From Aurantimonas sp965217685 (GTDB taxonomy: Bacteria; Pseudomonadota; Alphaproteobacteria; Rhizobiales; Rhizobiaceae), in assembly GCA_965217685.1 (NCBI GenBank), contig CBDCIZ010000003.1:3844001-3908000 (forward strand): 64,000 nucleotides of DNA, given 5' to 3'. Shown here in pieces: positions 61,150-64,000 of this stretch. Numbering within the stretch: position 1 is the stretch's first letter; every line of letters starts with the position of its first letter. Under the pieces are notes generated by a model. That model saw only the letters and a list, made by a program, of their open reading frames with translations, searched no databases and was not told where the DNA came from. The position numbers and the translations under genes are program-made.

Positions 61150-62778
61150 ATGTCGAAACCTCAGCCGCTCAAGATCCTGATGGTCCATCCGCGGTTTCGA
61201 GGTGATTCCTTCTGGAATTATCAGGCGGCATGCGAACTCTTCGGTGCGAAATATCCAGCTCCGCCGCTCGGCCTGATGACCGTGGCAGCGATGTTACCGG
61301 CCGAGTGGGACATTCGGCTCGTCGATGCCAATACCGTGGAACTCACGGACGACGATGTCCTTTGGGCCGATTATGTCCTGACCGGCGGAATGCTGCCGCA
61401 GCAAGACGCCATCTTCGCCGTGTGCGAAACCTGCCACCGGCTGGATCGGCCGGTCGTCGTCGGCGGGCCCGACATCACCTCCAGCCCGCAGCTCTACAAA
61501 ACGGCCGATCTGCGCGTGCTTGGCGAGGCCGAGGCGGTGATCGACGACGTCATCGCCGCGCTGGAACGCGGCGAGACCTCGGGCACTTTCGAGGCCCCCC
61601 GCTTCAGCGTCGATGTGACGAAGACTCCGGTGCCGCGCTTCGACCTCATCGACTTCAAGAACTACGTCCATCTCAACGTACAGTTCTCGCGCGGCTGCCC
61701 GTTCCTGTGTGAATTCTGCGACATCATCGAGCTGTACGGCCGCAAGCCACGGGCCAAGACCAACGCACAGATGATCGCCGAACTCGACCGGATCTTCGCG
61801 CTGGGCTTTCGCGGCCATGTCGACTTCGTCGACGACAACCTCATCGGCAACAAGAAAGCCGTCAAAGCCTTTCTGCCCGAGTTGATCGCCTGGCAGAAGG
61901 CCAAGGGTTATCCCTTCGAGTTCACCACCGAAGCGTCGCTGAACATCGCCGACGACCCCGAATTCCTCGACCTGATGCGCGACGCCAACTTCTTCGCCAT
62001 GTTCATCGGCATCGAGAGCCCGGATCCGAAGGTGCTGGCGCTCGCCCAGAAGAAGCAGAACACGCGCAGAGACATTGCAGCGAGCATTCACAAGATCTAT
62101 AAATCCGGCATGTTCGTCATTGCCGGCTTTATCGTCGGTTTCGACGACGAAAGCGACGAGATGGCCCCGGAACTGGTGACGCTGATCGACGAGGCCTCGA
62201 TCCCGGTCAGCATGGTCGGGCTGCTCTACGCCCTTCCCAACACCCAGCTGACGCGCCGGCTGGCGAAGGAAGGTCGGCTGCATCCCGACCACGACATCGC
62301 CAACGGCAAGGGTGCCGATCAATTCCTGTCCGGCCTCAATTTCGATTCGACGCGGCCGCCGCGCGATGTGCTGACCGATTTCCGCGACGTCGTCGGCGGC
62401 ATCTACGAGATCGACGCCTATTTCCGGCGGGTCATCAAGACCTGTTTGATGCTCGACATGTCCGGCCCGAACGGCAATCTCAGCAACTGGACCTGGAAAC
62501 AGGACCTGACGGGCGCCGTCCGGTTCCTGTGGCACATCAACGTTACGGCGCCGCAAATGCGATACCCGGTGATGAAACTGATCTGGACGCTGTCGAGAAA
62601 GAACCCGCGATCGCTGAAGGCTGCCTTGATCATGGCCGCGCTCTACGCCCATTTCGGTCCGTTCTCGCGCTATGTCGTCGACGGAATCGATGGGAGGCTC
62701 GAACGCGAGGCGAGCGGCGCACAGCCCTTTGCCACGGGCGCCGCAACCCCTCGTCCGATGGAGGCGATCGCCTCCTGA
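61150..62778 (+). CDS. B12-binding radical SAM protein, HpnP-like
   Basis: 542 residues. An N-terminal cobalamin-binding domain (RFRGDSFWNYQAACEL, APPLGLMTVAAMLP, TGGMLPQQ) is followed by a radical SAM barrel with the cluster motif GCPFLCEFCDI, and a DUF4070-type C-terminal domain. The opening and the DLIDFKNY, QKKQNTRR and GLLYALPNTQL segments closely resemble hopanoid C-2 methylase HpnP, though the group also includes proteins of unknown substrate. No hopanoid genes are in the window. AGGAGG about six bases before ATG 61150 decides the start. Confidence 0.9.
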   Translation: MSKPQPLKILMVHPRFRGDSFWNYQAACELFGAKYPAPPLGLMTVAAMLPAEWDIRLVDANTVELTDDDVLWADYVLTGGMLPQQDAIFAVCETCHRLDRPVVVGGPDITSSPQLYKTADLRVLGEAEAVIDDVIAALERGETSGTFEAPRFSVDVTKTPVPRFDLIDFKNYVHLNVQFSRGCPFLCEFCDIIELYGRKPRAKTNAQMIAELDRIFALGFRGHVDFVDDNLIGNKKAVKAFLPELIAWQKAKGYPFEFTTEASLNIADDPEFLDLMRDANFFAMFIGIESPDPKVLALAQKKQNTRRDIAASIHKIYKSGMFVIAGFIVGFDDESDEMAPELVTLIDEASIPVSMVGLLYALPNTQLTRRLAKEGRLHPDHDIANGKGADQFLSGLNFDSTRPPRDVLTDFRDVVGGIYEIDAYFRRVIKTCLMLDMSGPNGNLSNWTWKQDLTGAVRFLWHINVTAPQMRYPVMKLIWTLSRKNPRSLKAALIMAALYAHFGPFSRYVVDGIDGRLEREASGAQPFATGAATPRPMEAIAS

Positions 62779-63093
62779 AAACGCGCAAGGACCTGTCCGG
62801 CTCCGTGCCGACCACGCCGTCGCACGGACGGGGCTTGTGATTTTTCGCCAAACGCAGTATGTGGCGCCTTCGTCAAGGTCCGGTCACTGGCTGGGGGCTG
62901 TACGGAAGGCTGTCGATAAGTTCGGCAACAGGCATCACAAGATGCCGGCTTCCCGTGTCTCCGCTCTCGACCGTTCTCGTGCAGTCGCCTTTCCATCGCG
63001 GCCCTTGTTCTAAGGGTTTCAGGGAAGTCGATGAGGCTTAGCCGCCGTCACCGGACCCCGACGCGAACGAAAAACACGGAAAGGCGAAAGCAC
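62779..63093. other. Leader region of rpsF-rpsR
   Basis: 315 bases with no gene. It must contain the ribosomal promoter. A leader bound by the S6-S18 complex is known in other bacteria, but I could not identify its structure here. Confidence 0.4.
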
Positions 63094-63552
63094 ATGGCTC
63101 TTTACGAGCACGTATTTCTTGCGCGCCAGGACATCTCGAACCAGCAGGTCGATCAGCTCGTCGAGCAGTATCGCGGCGTTCTTGAAGCCAACGGCGGCAA
63201 GGTCGGCAAGGTCGAGAATTGGGGTCTGAAGACCCTGACCTTCCGCATGAACAAGAACCGCAAGGCTTATTACACCCTCATGAACATCGACGCCCCGTCG
63301 GCGGCGGTGCAGGAGATGGAGCGCCAGATGCGCTTCAACGAAGACATCCTGCGCTACCTGACGATCCGCGTCGAGGAGCACGAGGACGCCCAGTCGGCGA
63401 TGATGCAGAAGCGTGACGACCGTCCGCGCCGCGGTGATCGTGGCGATCGCCCGGACCGCGGACCGCGCCGTGATCGTGACGACGATCGTGGCCCGCGTCG
63501 CGACCGCGACGACGACCGCCCGCGCCGCCCCCGCGACAACGATTCGGAGTAA
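63094..63552 (+). CDS. rpsF: 30S ribosomal protein S6
   Basis: 152 residues. The ferredoxin-like S6 core (MALYEHVFLARQDISNQQVD, NWGLKTLTFRMNKN, YTLMNIDAP) is followed by a 45-residue tail of repeated Arg/Asp motifs (GDRGDRPDRGPRRDRDDDRG), as seen in other alphaproteobacteria. S6 binds 16S rRNA with S18, whose gene follows after six bases. GGAAAGG precedes ATG 63094. Confidence 0.97.
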   Translation: MALYEHVFLARQDISNQQVDQLVEQYRGVLEANGGKVGKVENWGLKTLTFRMNKNRKAYYTLMNIDAPSAAVQEMERQMRFNEDILRYLTIRVEEHEDAQSAMMQKRDDRPRRGDRGDRPDRGPRRDRDDDRGPRRDRDDDRPRRPRDNDSE

Positions 63553-63558
63553 GCCACA

Positions 63559-63807
63559 ATGGTCGATATCGCCCAGCTTCCCACACGCCGTCCCTTCCAT
63601 CGTCGGCGCAAGTCCGACCCGTTCTCCGGCACCGACGCGCCGAAGATCGACTACAAGGACGTCCGTCTCCTGCAGCGCTATATTTCCGAGCGCGGCAAGA
63701 TCGTTCCGTCCCGCATCACGGCGGTTTCCCAGAAGAATCAGCGCGCCCTCGCCAACGCGATCAAGCGCGCCCGCTTCCTCGGTCTCCTGCCCTACGTCAT
63801 CAAGTAA
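63559..63807 (+). CDS. rpsR: 30S ribosomal protein S18
   Basis: 82-residue basic protein that forms the S6-S18 pair on the 30S platform. The S18 signature DYKDVRLLQRYISERGKIVP and the C-terminal KRARFLGLLPYVIK are complete. It starts six bases after the rpsF stop and so is co-transcribed with it. Confidence 0.97.
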   Translation: MVDIAQLPTRRPFHRRRKSDPFSGTDAPKIDYKDVRLLQRYISERGKIVPSRITAVSQKNQRALANAIKRARFLGLLPYVIK

Positions 63808-63973
63808 GGCGGTTTAAGGCCCGAAAGACGATCCGGGGCGGCACATAAGTGGCTTCCCGGAGCTTTCCAGTGCCAGCTGAGGTTCCGCAAGGGCTGAGGG
63901 AACCGGACAGACCACAAGCCGAGTTGGGGCGCACGACGCCTCTAACTGCCACGTGCAGGACAGCGAAGTTGAG

Positions 63974-64000
63974 ATGAAACCCACCGCCATTCTCATTGCG
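63974..64000 (+). CDS. Possible next gene of the ribosomal operon, 5' end only
   Basis: ATG 63974 opens a frame MKPTAILIA that runs off the window, with a weak GAG upstream. In rhizobia a DUF2232 membrane protein gene lies between rpsR and rplI and starts with a similar hydrophobic stretch, so this is a guess from position. Confidence 0.3.

Noticed and set aside
62779..63093. S6-S18-binding leader RNA before rpsF
   Set aside because: Known in other bacteria, but no matching paired structure could be identified here by eye.
1..64000. CRISPR arrays and insertion sequences
   Set aside because: No regularly spaced repeats and no transposase frames with terminal inverted repeats were seen in the window.

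Overview
The window is chromosomal DNA of an alphaproteobacterium in the Hyphomicrobiales (Rhizobiales). The evidence is the high GC content together with several order-typical arrangements: purL-bolA-grxD, glnB-glnA with a separate eukaryote-type glutamine synthetase (glnII) beside a DUF2735 gene, trkA-hfq-hflX, lptF-lptG-lptD-surA-pdxA-rsmA, fabD-fabG-acpP-fabF-mltG-yicC-gmk, and an arginine/aspartate-rich tail on ribosomal protein S6. I cannot name the genus from sequence alone.

Layout. 1-7.1 kb: purine synthesis (purL, partial), iron-sulfur/redox genes (bolA, grxD), a Bcr/CflA-type exporter, tRNA thiolation (ttcA), an inositol-phosphatase-like enzyme and the lipoprotein RlpA. 7.7-about 22.3 kb: a mobile island next to a tRNA-Ser gene. 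It carries a large serine recombinase, a GNAT-toxin/DUF1778-antitoxin pair, an AlpA-like regulator, a Ti-plasmid-style transfer region (traA relaxase, oriT, traC, traD) without a mating channel, and a type I restriction-modification operon. 22.4-27.2 kb: a three-gene ABC exporter/lipocalin cassette resembling Agrobacterium attE-H. 27.7-34.5 kb: DUF72, NAD(P)HX repair, and a nitrogen-assimilation cluster (glnB, glnA, glnII, DUF2735) with sigma-54-type promoter sequences. 34.7-46 kb: parE, an exported protein of unknown role, a decayed alpha/beta hydrolase, a DEAD-box helicase, hflX, hfq, trkA, holC, pepA. 46.2-54.3 kb: LPS transport (lptF, lptG, lptD), surA, pdxA, rsmA. 54.3-60.7 kb: gmk, yicC, mltG and fatty-acid synthesis. 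61.1-64 kb: a B12-binding radical SAM enzyme similar to HpnP, then rpsF-rpsR.

The island is the accessory region of interest. The restriction operon runs hsdM, hsdS, an HEPN-like unknown gene and hsdR, each junction a 4-base ATGA overlap. HsdS carries about 200 extra C-terminal residues. The operon is damaged: hsdM has a frameshift near its 3' end and hsdR has a deletion-plus-frameshift near its 5' end. The relaxase has aspartate where the catalytic tyrosine of its family (residue 25) is expected, although the oriT beside it matches the Ti/RSF1010 nick-site consensus. The island therefore looks like a mobilizable element that has become immobile, whose toxin-antitoxin pair, recombinase and specificity subunit remain open. 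Three further gene remnants or anomalies lie in the backbone: a coiled-coil gene remnant before grxD, the alpha/beta hydrolase at 37.6-38.2 kb, and a small tandem duplication at the surA stop codon.
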